DNA of 64,000 nucleotides from assembly GCA_028293125.1 (NCBI GenBank), contig JAQGPJ010000026.1:1-64000 (forward strand). Reading direction: 5' to 3'. Positions 44,164 through 54,000 of this stretch are shown piece after piece. The stretch's first letter is position 1. Every line of letters starts with the position of its first letter. The position numbers were made by a program, and so were the translations under genes. The stretch comes from Verrucomicrobiales bacterium. GTDB taxonomy: Bacteria; Verrucomicrobiota; Verrucomicrobiia; Verrucomicrobiales; V1-33. The notes beneath the pieces are model-generated. The model saw nothing but the letters and a program-made list of their open reading frames with translations. It was not told where the DNA came from and did no database searches.

Positions 44164-45861
44164 ATGACATCCGTGTCCAGCCCCGGGGATCTGTTCAAAT
44201 CCGCACGCCGCCTTGTGCTGGCCGGCATGATTCTTCTGGCTGTCTCGTGCGGCAGGCAAAACCAGCCGGCACCGGGCGCCCCCGCGGCTGCTGACCCGAA
44301 TGCGGTGACGGTGAACTTTTTATACAGCTCGGAGAAGGAGGAATGGCTGAAGGCTGTCACCGCTGAATTCAATCAATCCCGCACCGGGCTGCCCAATGGT
44401 AAAACCATCGCCGTGGAGGCTATCCCCATGGGCTCGGGGGATATGATCACCGAAGTTCTGGCCGGCAACCGTCAGCCGCATCTGATCAGCCCCGCCTCGC
44501 AGCTTTTTCTGAAGGATGGCAACGACAAAAGCCTCACCGCCACCGGGCAGCCCCTGACCGGACCGGCGGTGAACCTGGTGCTGTCCCCTGTGGTGGTCGC
44601 TATGTGGAAACCCATGGCGGAGGCGCTGGGCTGGCCGGGCAAGCCCGTCGGCTGGGCGGAAATTCACGCTCTGGCCACAGACGGGCGCGGCTGGGCTGCC
44701 CGGGGATTTCCCCAGTGGGGGAAATTCCGTTTTGGCCACACGCACCCGGATTACAGCAACAGCGGGATGCTGGCCGTCCTGGCGGAGATTTACGCCGGAG
44801 CCGGAAAGCAGCGCGGGCTGACCGCTGCGGACCTGGAAAACCCTGCGGTTGGCGGCTACCTGCGCACCATCGAATCCGCCGTGGTCCATTACGGCGAAAG
44901 CACGGGTTTTTTCGGGCAAAAGCTTTTCAGCGGAGGTGCCTCCTATCTCAGCGCCGCCGTGCTGTATGAAAACATGGTCGTGGGGAGCACCGGTAAAACG
45001 GACCTCCCTCTGGTCGCTGTTTATCCAAGGGAGGGCACCTTCTGGAGTGACCACCCCGCCGCCATCGTGAACCGCCCCTGGGTCAGTGCGGACCAGCGGG
45101 CCGCCGCTCAGGGGTATCTGGATTATCTGATGGGGAAATCCTGTCAGGAACGGGCGCTGGCGCTGGGCTTCCGTCCGGGGGATCCCTCGGTTCCGCTCGC
45201 CAGCCCCATTGATGCCGCCCACGGCGTCGATCCCGCCCAGCCGCGGACCCTTCTGGAGATCCCTCCGTCCGGGGTGACGGCGGCGGCGCGCGCGCTGTGG
45301 GCCGTCAACAAAAAGCGGTCCGACATCACTCTGGTGATCGACATCTCCGGCTCCATGCAGGAGGAGGAAAAAATGAAATACGCGCGTGAGGGGGCCGCCA
45401 AATTCATCAACGCCCTCGGGAATGAGGACACCCTGAGCGTGGTGGCCTTCAACGGCGGAACCTCCATGCTCATGGAACGCCAGCCTCTCGGTGCCTCGCG
45501 TGAGGTTCTGCTGCGCCGGATTGCCGGGTTGGTGCCCCTGGGGGGAACCGCGCTCTACGACGCCACCGGCTCCGCCCATGAGGACCTGATGCGCACGGCG
45601 GCTCCGGACCGTATCCCGGCCATCGTGGTGCTCAGCGATGGCGCGGACTCGGCCAGCAAAATTTTCACCCTGGACCGGCTGCTGGCCAGCCTCAATCCCG
45701 GGGCCGAGGGTGGAGGCATCCGCATCTTCACCATCGCCTACGGGTCGGACGCCAAAAAGGATGTGCTGGAGCGCATCTCCACCGCCACGCAGGGGCGGGT
45801 TTACACCGGCAGTCCCAAGGACATCGACCGCGTCTTCCGCGATATCGCCACCTTTTTCTAA
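44164..45861 (+). CDS. Lipoprotein with solute-binding domain fused to von Willebrand A domain
   Basis: A 565-residue protein. The lipoprotein signal is LAGMILLAVSCGRQNQP, Cys at about residue 28. A type-2 periplasmic solute-binding domain (about 45-350) reads VTVNFLYSSEKEEWLKAVTA, MGSGDMITEVLAGNRQPHLI, FGHTHPDYSNSGMLAVLAEI. A VWA domain (about 380-565) has the MIDAS motif ITLVIDISGSMQEEEKMKYA (D392), Thr in GGTALYDATGSAHEDLM and Asp in PAIVVLSDGADSASKIF. The MIDAS is complete, so it should bind divalent metal and a protein ligand. No ABC permease or ATPase is nearby. It is first in a three-gene set, 42 bp before a second solute-binding gene. Confidence 0.88.
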   Translation: MTSVSSPGDLFKSARRLVLAGMILLAVSCGRQNQPAPGAPAAADPNAVTVNFLYSSEKEEWLKAVTAEFNQSRTGLPNGKTIAVEAIPMGSGDMITEVLAGNRQPHLISPASQLFLKDGNDKSLTATGQPLTGPAVNLVLSPVVVAMWKPMAEALGWPGKPVGWAEIHALATDGRGWAARGFPQWGKFRFGHTHPDYSNSGMLAVLAEIYAGAGKQRGLTAADLENPAVGGYLRTIESAVVHYGESTGFFGQKLFSGGASYLSAAVLYENMVVGSTGKTDLPLVAVYPREGTFWSDHPAAIVNRPWVSADQRAAAQGYLDYLMGKSCQERALALGFRPGDPSVPLASPIDAAHGVDPAQPRTLLEIPPSGVTAAARALWAVNKKRSDITLVIDISGSMQEEEKMKYAREGAAKFINALGNEDTLSVVAFNGGTSMLMERQPLGASREVLLRRIAGLVPLGGTALYDATGSAHEDLMRTAAPDRIPAIVVLSDGADSASKIFTLDRLLASLNPGAEGGGIRIFTIAYGSDAKKDVLERISTATQGRVYTGSPKDIDRVFRDIATFF

Positions 45862-45903
45862 CGCAAAACCGTGCCGGCTGCCCGCCGTCCCCCTTTCCTT
45901 CCC

Positions 45904-47106
45904 ATGCCTCAGTCCTCCTCCACGCCCGGCCTCACCCCTTTGGGAAAAGTCTTTGTGCTGCTGATCATCGCCGCCCTGTGCGCGGGCGGCTACATGCTTT
46001 TCAACAAACAGAAACCGTCCTCCGCCGGGCCCTCCGGTCAGCCGGAGGCGGACGGCTCCCGGCCTCCTGGCGGGAAGTCCGCTACCATCGTTTTTGCCTT
46101 TGGATCGGAAAAGGAGCGCTGGGTGAAATGGGCGGTGACGGCATTTGCCAAAACCGCCGGCGGCGGCGGGGTCACAGTGGAGCTGAAGCCGATCGGCTCC
46201 CTTGAGGCCGCCCGCAAACTTGCCGCCGAGGGCAAGGGCACCCACCTGTGGAGCCCCGCCAGCGCCACGGTGCGGGACATCCTGGCGGCGGACTGGCAGC
46301 AGCAGCACGGGGCCAAGGCCATTCTCCGGGAGGAAAGCCTGGCCCTGTCGCCCATGGTCTTCATCTGCTGGCAGGAGCGTTATACCGCCTTTGCCGCGAA
46401 ATACCCCACCATGAATTTTGACACCGTGGCCTCCGCCCTGAACGAGTCCACCGGCTGGGGCGCCATCGCCGGCAAGCCGGAGTGGGGGTTTTTCAAATTC
46501 GGATGCCCGGACCCCATGGCCAGCAACGGAGGCCTCACCACCATCGCGCTGATGGGCCACCATTTCCTCAAAAAGACGCAGGTGCTCACCACCGCCGATG
46601 TGATGAATGCCGGTTTTCAGGAATGGTTCGCCAAAACCGCCGCCGGCTTCACGGGCATGTCCGGCAGCACCGGCACCATGATGAGGGAGATGGTCCTTAA
46701 AGGACCCTCGGCCTACGACGCGGTTTTCGCCTACGAGAATCTGGCCATCGACTATCTGAAAGGGGCCGAGGGCCGCTGGGGCCGCCTGCAGGTGGTTTAT
46801 CCCACGCTGAACATGTGGAGCGAGCACCCGTGCTGCCTGCTCAACGCGGAGGGCATGACCACCGCGCAGAGGGACGCCGCCAATGCCTTCATGGACTTCC
46901 TGCTCAGCCCTCCCGCGCAGCGCCAGGCGGTGGAGCACGGGTTCCGTCCCGCGAATCCCGATGTGCCGATGATCGGTCCCGACAGTTTATGGACCAAATA
47001 CGCGGACCACGGCCTGCAGGTGCAGGTGCCGCAGGTCTGCGCCCCGCCCCAGGCGGAGGCGGTGCTCAATCTTCTCACCGGCTGGCAGCGGCTGAAGAAC
47101 CGCTGA
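45904..47106 (+). CDS. Membrane-anchored solute-binding-like protein
   Basis: A 400-residue protein. A single N-terminal membrane segment (LGKVFVLLIIAALCAGGYML, about residues 14-33) is followed by a linker and a type-2 solute-binding fold: KSATIVFAFGSEKERWVKWA, LKPIGSLEAARKLAAEGKGT, LALSPMVFICWQERY, FKFGCPDPMASNGGLTTIAL and AFAYENLAIDYLKG-like sequence. It is homologous to the N-terminal domain of the preceding VWA protein (shared SEKExW, FxFGxxxPxxSNxGxxxxxL and YENxx motifs) but lacks VWA. Lack of a cleavable signal implies tethering to the inner membrane. A duplicate that lost, or a parent that never had, the VWA half. Confidence 0.82.
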   Translation: MPQSSSTPGLTPLGKVFVLLIIAALCAGGYMLFNKQKPSSAGPSGQPEADGSRPPGGKSATIVFAFGSEKERWVKWAVTAFAKTAGGGGVTVELKPIGSLEAARKLAAEGKGTHLWSPASATVRDILAADWQQQHGAKAILREESLALSPMVFICWQERYTAFAAKYPTMNFDTVASALNESTGWGAIAGKPEWGFFKFGCPDPMASNGGLTTIALMGHHFLKKTQVLTTADVMNAGFQEWFAKTAAGFTGMSGSTGTMMREMVLKGPSAYDAVFAYENLAIDYLKGAEGRWGRLQVVYPTLNMWSEHPCCLLNAEGMTTAQRDAANAFMDFLLSPPAQRQAVEHGFRPANPDVPMIGPDSLWTKYADHGLQVQVPQVCAPPQAEAVLNLLTGWQRLKNR

Positions 47107-47139
47107 CCGGCCCCTCTTTGCCCCGCACGCAATCCGTCC

Positions 47140-47943
47140 ATGTGGTGGTCCGCCCTCAAAGCAGCCTTCCGGCACCGGGAACGCATGCCCCTGCTGGGGA
47201 ATGTGCCGGTCAATATACTGGCCGTGGCCACTTTCGCCGCGCTGGGGTTCGGACATCAGGTTTTCTGGTGGGCCGGTGCCGGGCTGGAGGCCGCCTGGCT
47301 TTTTCTCTGTGTCACCAGCCCCCGCTACCGCCGCGCCGCGCTGCTGCCGGCGCGGCAGGCCACCGAAGCCCGCGCCGCGGAACAGCAGCGGATGGTTTTC
47401 CTGCAACTGGATCCCCGGCTGCGCCAGCGCCATGAGACCCTGCGTGGCCGCATCCGCCGGATTGCCGGACTTTGGCAGGAGAGCGGCAGTGAGGCCGCCG
47501 GCACCGGCCTGGACCAGTTGGAGTGGCTGCATTTGAAATTCCTGTTGGCCAAACAGCACTTGGAGGCCGCTGAAGCGGAGGCTCCCCGTGACTCCATCGG
47601 CACCCGGTTGGCCGGTCTGCGGTCCCAGCTTGCCCAGCCCGATCTCGCTCCAGCCACGCGCGCCTCGCACGAGGCCACCGTGGCCATTGTCGAGCAGCGC
47701 CTCGCGGCCAGCGCCGAGCGAGCCCGCCGCCTGGAGGGAATCGAGGCCTCGCTGCACCGCATTGAGCAGCAGGTGGAACTGACACTGGAGAAGGCCCTGC
47801 TGAGCACCGACGGCACCGGCCAAACCCACAGCTTGGATCTGGCCAGCCACACCCTGGCCGTCAGCAGCGAGTTGTTTGGCTCCACGCTCCCGGCAGTCAG
47901 TGATCTGGATGACTGGTATTCGATGTCGCGGATGGCGGAGTGA
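47140..47943 (+). CDS. Membrane and coiled-coil protein of the SBP-VWA operon
   Basis: A 267-residue protein. The N-terminal region (about 22-60) has two adjacent hydrophobic segments (VPVNILAVATFAALGFGHQV and FWWAGAGLEAAWLFLCVTS). The rest is strongly helical and charged with heptad-like patterns (ARAAEQQRMVFLQLDPRLRQ, HLKFLLAKQHLEAAEAEA, VAIVEQRLAASAERARRLEG, IEASLHRIEQQVELTLEKAL). It is probably a hairpin in the inner membrane with a cytoplasmic coiled coil, placed to pass a signal from the two periplasmic binding proteins inward. It lies 33 bp after the preceding gene. No known family was recognised. Confidence 0.7.
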   Translation: MWWSALKAAFRHRERMPLLGNVPVNILAVATFAALGFGHQVFWWAGAGLEAAWLFLCVTSPRYRRAALLPARQATEARAAEQQRMVFLQLDPRLRQRHETLRGRIRRIAGLWQESGSEAAGTGLDQLEWLHLKFLLAKQHLEAAEAEAPRDSIGTRLAGLRSQLAQPDLAPATRASHEATVAIVEQRLAASAERARRLEGIEASLHRIEQQVELTLEKALLSTDGTGQTHSLDLASHTLAVSSELFGSTLPAVSDLDDWYSMSRMAE

Positions 47944-48092
47944 GCCCGTACGCATGGGCACCGGGGAAGCCTTCATAATGCCAAACGCAAAGCGGCCCCC
48001 GCCCTGCCCCCCTGAAGAGGGGTGGACGGAGGCCGCCGGGGCCAGGGCTACCGATAAGGCCAGAGGACGTGCTGCCGTTTTTTCCCAAGCGG

Positions 48093-51000
48093 TCAGCGGG
48101 CGGGCGGAGCCACTTCGCGCACGGTGGCGCCATGCTCGGCGCTGAGCACGAGGATGGAGAAGCGCTTGGTCCGGTCGAGGTCGTTGGTGCTGAGGCTGGT
48201 GTAGTCGAACTTGCCGCGCAGATCGGTGTAGCCGTCCTTGTAGAAGGTGGGGGTGCCGTTGATGTCAGCAAAGACCTTCACATACACTTTGGGCAGCGGA
48301 CGCTGGTCGCCGGCATGACGCACCTGCAGGATGCCGTAGTTCTCGCTGATCTGGAGATCCAGCTGATTGGCGTAGGAGGCCGCCGCTTTGGTCTGGCCGG
48401 CGGCGGTGATCTCCACCAGCACATTGGAGTTCTGGTATTCCTGCGGCAGGGGGAAGCTGCGGACGGTCTGAGTGCCGTCCAGGGCCACTTTCTCGGTTTT
48501 GTTGGGCCGGATGCTCCGGAAGCGCGAGGTGTCCTGGCTGACAAACGGATTGGCGCTGAAGAGGAACTCCAGATCCATGGGGTAGTAGTTCACCGTGACC
48601 TCGGAGACGTTCCGGTAATCCAGGGTGACCGCCCGGTTCTCCACTTTCAGGGCGAACTGTGGCTGGGAGGCGGCGGCGCGGTCCTGGGCGGCATCGCGGT
48701 CGCCGGCCTTGGCATCGGCGGGTTTTTTGCCGTCGATCTCATCCAGCTGCGCGGCCATTTCCTGGAACTTCGACTGCCAGCGGTCCGGCAGCGGGCTGCC
48801 TCCGGTGCGGGCGCTGACCACCGTGCGGGCGGCGGCGGTGTCCCCGCTGCTGAAGGCCAGCCAGCCCTCCAGATAGTCATACTGAAGGCGCTCATGCACT
48901 TTGGAGGCGTCCACCTTGGCGAACCATGCCTGAGCCTCCTCCAACCGGTCCTGCAGCAGCAGGGCGGCGGTGACCCCCAGGCAGTCCTCGGCGGTCAGAG
49001 CCGGGCGGAAGCTCAGCAGGTGCATCCAGGCGGCGTACTGCGCGCGGAACCGGTCATTCAGGATCACGCGTTCGCTGCCCAGACGGTGGGCACGGGCATT
49101 GACCAGCGGGCTGTACTCCAGCCACTGGAAGGTTTTCCGCTCCACGGGGTCAATGTTCAGCAGCGGCGAGACCAAGGGCTCGGCGGGCACACCGTCACCC
49201 AAGGCCAGGAACTGGCGGATGCCGGGCTCGTCGCGGTGCAGGATGCTGTAGCTGAGCACGGTGTTCTGCGGGAAGCGGCGGCTTTCGAGCAGGGCGCGGA
49301 CTTTGCCGTAAAAGCCGGCATCCTTCAACCTCCAGGCGATGCGGTCCAGATTGGTCTGATAGAGGCTGTGGGATTCCAGCCAGGCCAGCACCTCTTCAGG
49401 AGTGCCCTGCTGGCTGAGATAGTCCCACGAGTTTTTGTCCACCGTGCTCAGGGTGTCCACCACCTTGAAGCTGACCGGCGCAGCTGACGCGGCGACTTTG
49501 CCGTCGCGGCTGACGTGGACCGGATAGTGCGCAAAGGTCCCCGCCTTCGGGAAGTAGAACTGGAAGTCCAGCGTCTGGGTCTGGAAACCGCCCAGCGCCA
49601 GCGGCGCGGACTGGGTGACCTTCGTGCGGTTCACCGGCAGCGCCCCGACCGGAATCTGGAACAGCACCTCCAGCCGGCGGGTGGCGGAGCCGGGATTGGT
49701 GACCACGATCTGGCAGCCGTAAACCGTGCCCGACAGGAATTCCCCGTTCACGAACTTGTCGGATTTTTCCCCGTTCTCCTCAAGGTAGCGGTCGCCGTCG
49801 CGGTAGAAGTTCTGGCTGACGAGCAGCGGCGGTCCCTCCTTGTCGGCTTCGGCGGGTTTGATCTCCTGATGCACGAGGATGGTGCGGCTGGCGGGGGTCA
49901 GCGTCAGCGTCTTTTCCTTGAGTTCGGCCTTCACAGGAGAGGTCCCAGCTTCGAAAGGGAGATCCATCAGCCCCAAGGCCAGCATCATTTCGCTGAAATT
50001 CCCCGCGGCCTCACTCAGGTGGGTGGAAAGAAATCCGGATTTGCCATCCCACTTCGCATAGTCCTGCCAGAAGCGGTTGGGTCTGATGAGGTCCGCGTTT
50101 TGGGCGGCGATGAGCAGCTGCCAGTAGTTGTTCTCCGCCCACTCCTTGGTGAGTTCCGTTTGCCGGTAAAGCTGGGCACTCTTCGCAGCGGCCTTGCGCA
50201 GTCCGAATCCTCCGCCGGCAGCCAGTCCGCGGCGTCCCATGGATTCAGGAACTTCAATCTTCCCGGATGCGAACGCCGCTTCGTGCTCTTCGACCATGGA
50301 CTCCAAGGCCAATGTGGCCGGAGCTGGAGCGGCGGCAGCGGGGGGCGGCAGTGCCCCAGGAGCGTCCGCAGGCGCATTGTAGCCGAACATCTGTTTTGCG
50401 CCCTCTCCACGCCCCCTGAAGAACATGTCCGCCCCAAGCTGGCTCACCACGCCGGACCGCGTATCATCCCCGAAATACCGGGCATTCAGCGCCGTGTCGA
50501 ACAGGAACAGCTCCCGGGCGGGATCGCGGGGGATGGAGTTCAGATAATCCGTCAGGTCCCGGGCCGCGGCGGCGCGTCCGGTCTCATCCAGACGGCGGGC
50601 CAGCAGCAGCTTTTCCGCAGTGTTCAGAGTGGCATACCGGGGCGGGAACAGCCAGCGGCCAAGGTCGCCGTCCAGCAGATACTCATCCATGAAGGTCCGG
50701 TCTCGCTTGTTGGCCAGATAGGGCTGGATCACTTTTTTGAAGAAGTCCGGATCCTTGAGGGACAGGAAAAAGCTGAGTTCGTGGCTGGCGTATTTGGAAT
50801 AAAGCTCCCGCTTTTTGGCCTCATCCTGGGCCGGCCAGGTCCGCACAAATGCGAATTCCGCCAGAGTGGCGTTTTTGCTGAGGCTGGACAGCAGATCCCA
50901 GGCGTCGCCCAGATGACTGTAGGTCACATATTCCGCGGAGAGAGCGTCCTTCAGGGCGAAGGGCACATCCTTCTCCAGAATACTGACCGAATTCTGCCGG

Positions 51001-54000
51001 GCAAAATGGCCGGCGGGATCCAACCCGTTGGCCAGCCGTTGATCCTGGGTCCGGAGCGGTTTTTCCGGCACCGTGAAGTCGCGCATGGCGGCGGAATCCC
51101 CGGACACGGCCAGCACCCGGATGATCTGGCCATGGCCCAGCGCGTTGGCTGCGATGTGGATATCGCCCTTGGCGTCCGGCTTCAGATTGAAGGCTGTGGC
51201 CCCTGACTCCGCCAGGAAGGAAAGATCGGGGGACTGGTCCGGAGCAATCAAAGCGTCGGCAGCCGCCGAACGGGCGGCAGTGGCTTCCGCTTTGTCCTTG
51301 GCTAGGGTTTCGCGCCTCATGGCCTCCTTTTCCGCCTGCATGGCCTGAGGAACTTCACCCGCCTCCGCATCCCGCTTTTCTGTGCTGGTGTCCGCAATGG
51401 CCCAGGGATTCAGAAGCAGGCCGGGGCGCGGCAGCAGGTTGCCGGCGAAGACGCGGTGGGTGCGCCGCTCCAATACATAACGGTATTCCTCACCGATGGT
51501 GCGGGCGGACTGGTAGAGGCTGGGCCGCCAGATATTGGGCGTCAATTCAGGCTCCGTCAGGGAATCATTTCCCAGCTCGTCAAAGGCGTCGAACGCCGGC
51601 AGGAACCGGCTCACCATCACATGCACCCGTGTGTCCTTGGTGGCATGGGCGATGTGGAACGTCAGCGCCTCCACCGGCTTGTCCGTGCCCGGCAGGGAAA
51701 ACGTGCCGGAGGTCATGCCGGTGACGGCCAGTGGATCGGGCGTGGACAGTTCCAGGCTAACCGCGTTGTTCAGCAGGTGGCCATCCACCACCTTGCCGGC
51801 GGCGACGCGCACGGTCACCGGCTCCTCCCGGCCTGTCAGAAAAGCCTCGTAGGTCCCCGCCGCCAGTCCTTTGACCGCCAGCGCCCCGTCCTCCAGGGCG
51901 ATGCCCTCGGTGATGGTGCGGACAAAGGCGCCGCCCCGGACCTCGATCAGGGAAAGGCCGGACTTCACCTGGCTGGCGCGCTTGCCCGGCGCCCCGTCCT
52001 CCTCTTCCGCCAGCAGCCAGGGCAGCCGCAGCACCTCGCCGGCGGCGAGATGGATTTCATCATCCACCGACGACTGGCTGCGCGGCAGCATAAAAGGCCG
52101 CGTGATGCCGCTGGTGGCGGTGATGGCGGAGATGTCCTCCAGCCTGCCCAACTGCGCCTTTCCACTCTCATCGGTGCGCAGATTGGCGGGCAGTTGAATG
52201 GTGAAATCAGGATTAACCAGACTCACGCCGATCTGCCGGTTGCCCAGCGGCTCGCCATTGCGCCCCAGCAGGGAAAGCGACCAGCCGCCGGTGCTGCGGG
52301 AAAGATGCAGATCCCCCGTTTGATTGGACAGGGTGAAGCCATTGATGCGGACCTCCGTGCCGGAGGAGACCGTGACCGGCTGGCCGGTGATCAGGCTTTT
52401 CACCTCGCCGCTCAGGGTGAGGCTCAGCGTGGAGACACGGTCCGGGACATTGAAGGGCACCAAGGTCTCCTTGTCGGGCGCAAGGTCCTTCAGCGGCACC
52501 ACGGTGACCGAGGGAATGCCGTCGAGCGACACCGCGCGGACCGTCAGCTTGGGGTTCTCCAAAGCGGAAAGCTCCATGAGGCGGCCGTTGCACAGCACGG
52601 CGGGGCGCAGCACCGCCGTGGCCTTCCGGCCCGGCAGCAGGGATTCGCGGGGCACATGCAGGCCGGCGTTCAGGCTGTAGTTCTCACCCTCCATGGAAAT
52701 GCTTTCCAAGGTGGTGAAGCCGGTGCCGTCCCCGATGACCACATTTTGCGGGCCGGGGGTAGTGGTGAACGGCATCATAATGTGCCCCGAGGCATCGGCG
52801 GCGAACCGCTGACTGCCCAGCAGCGCGTAGGCTCCGGGCACGGGCGCGGTGTTCTCATCCAGCACCGTCAGGCGGGTGCCCGCCGGGGTGGAGGCGGGCA
52901 GGACGCGCAGCCCGCCCTTGCGGACCAAGGCGCGGCTGCTTTTGCCGCCTCCGATGAATTCAATGATCCACACCCCGCGCCGGCCATTGAGCTCCGGGAA
53001 TTTGAAGGTGCGGCGCACACGCTGCAGCGGCGGATCGGTGTAGTCGGCGGAGAACTCGCGGTTGGCCACCAGGCCGTCGAGGTCGAGGTCCGTGTTCACC
53101 TGTTTCCCTGTGCTGCGGTGGACGTTCTCGGTGTTGATCTCAAAAACCTTGACCAGCAGGTGGGGCACGTTTTTGAGGTGCAGATCCAGCGCCACCTCGT
53201 CCTGCGGCAGCCAGTCCTCCCGGCTGGAGGGGTCGAACTCCAAATCCGTGCGTGTGCGCAGCTGCTGATAGGCGGCGGGAGGCAGCAGGGCGACATACTG
53301 GTCCGCGGCCTCCGGTTTGGCGGTCAGCTGCGCCTCCGCCAGAATGGTCTTCAGCCATTCCTCCTCCACCCACGGCTTGAAGGGAGTGGTGTCCGGATTT
53401 TTGGCCAGCAGGAGCAGCAGGCAGCGCCGCACCACATCGTCATCCTGACGGATGGGACCACGTCCGGTCAGAGCAGTGAAATCACTGCCGAGATCCACCG
53501 GATAGCGGAACACATCCGCGCGCTCCCGGAACTGAGGGTTCAGGTAAATCACCATGCGCGGCAGCTTCAGATAGGCTGTCAGCAGGGCGGGGTCGCACTG
53601 GTTGCGTTTGAGATCGAACTCCAGCCGCTGATAAAGCACGCTGGCCTTCAGGGAATTGAAGGTGGGTGCCAAGGTGTCCGCGAACGCCTGCTGGCGCTCC
53701 AGCCACGCCAGGCGCACGGCGGGGTCGCGCTCCGGATCCGCCCCGTCCGGCGGCACCAGGCGCTGCATCCACGTCTCCACGAACGCCTGGTTGTGCAGCA
53801 GGGCGGGCTCCTGTTTCTGCAGGGAGGCCAGCTGGTCCAGCAGCAGATTCCGGTGAATGGGGAATTCCCCGAAGCCGCGCGACTCCTTCGTGCGCAGGTC
53901 CGTCAGGATCAGCTGCGTCAGGCCCGGCAGATCGGGACGGGTGACCCGGCTGAGCAGGGCCCGCCGCGCGTCCGGATTCAAAGCGATACCGCGCCACAGC

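Noticed and set aside
47944-48092. GC-rich hairpin between convergent SBP-VWA operon and alpha-2-macroglobulin gene
   Set aside because: A stem can be drawn (GCCCTG...CAGGGC) but with bulges and no U tract. Not strong enough to call a terminator.
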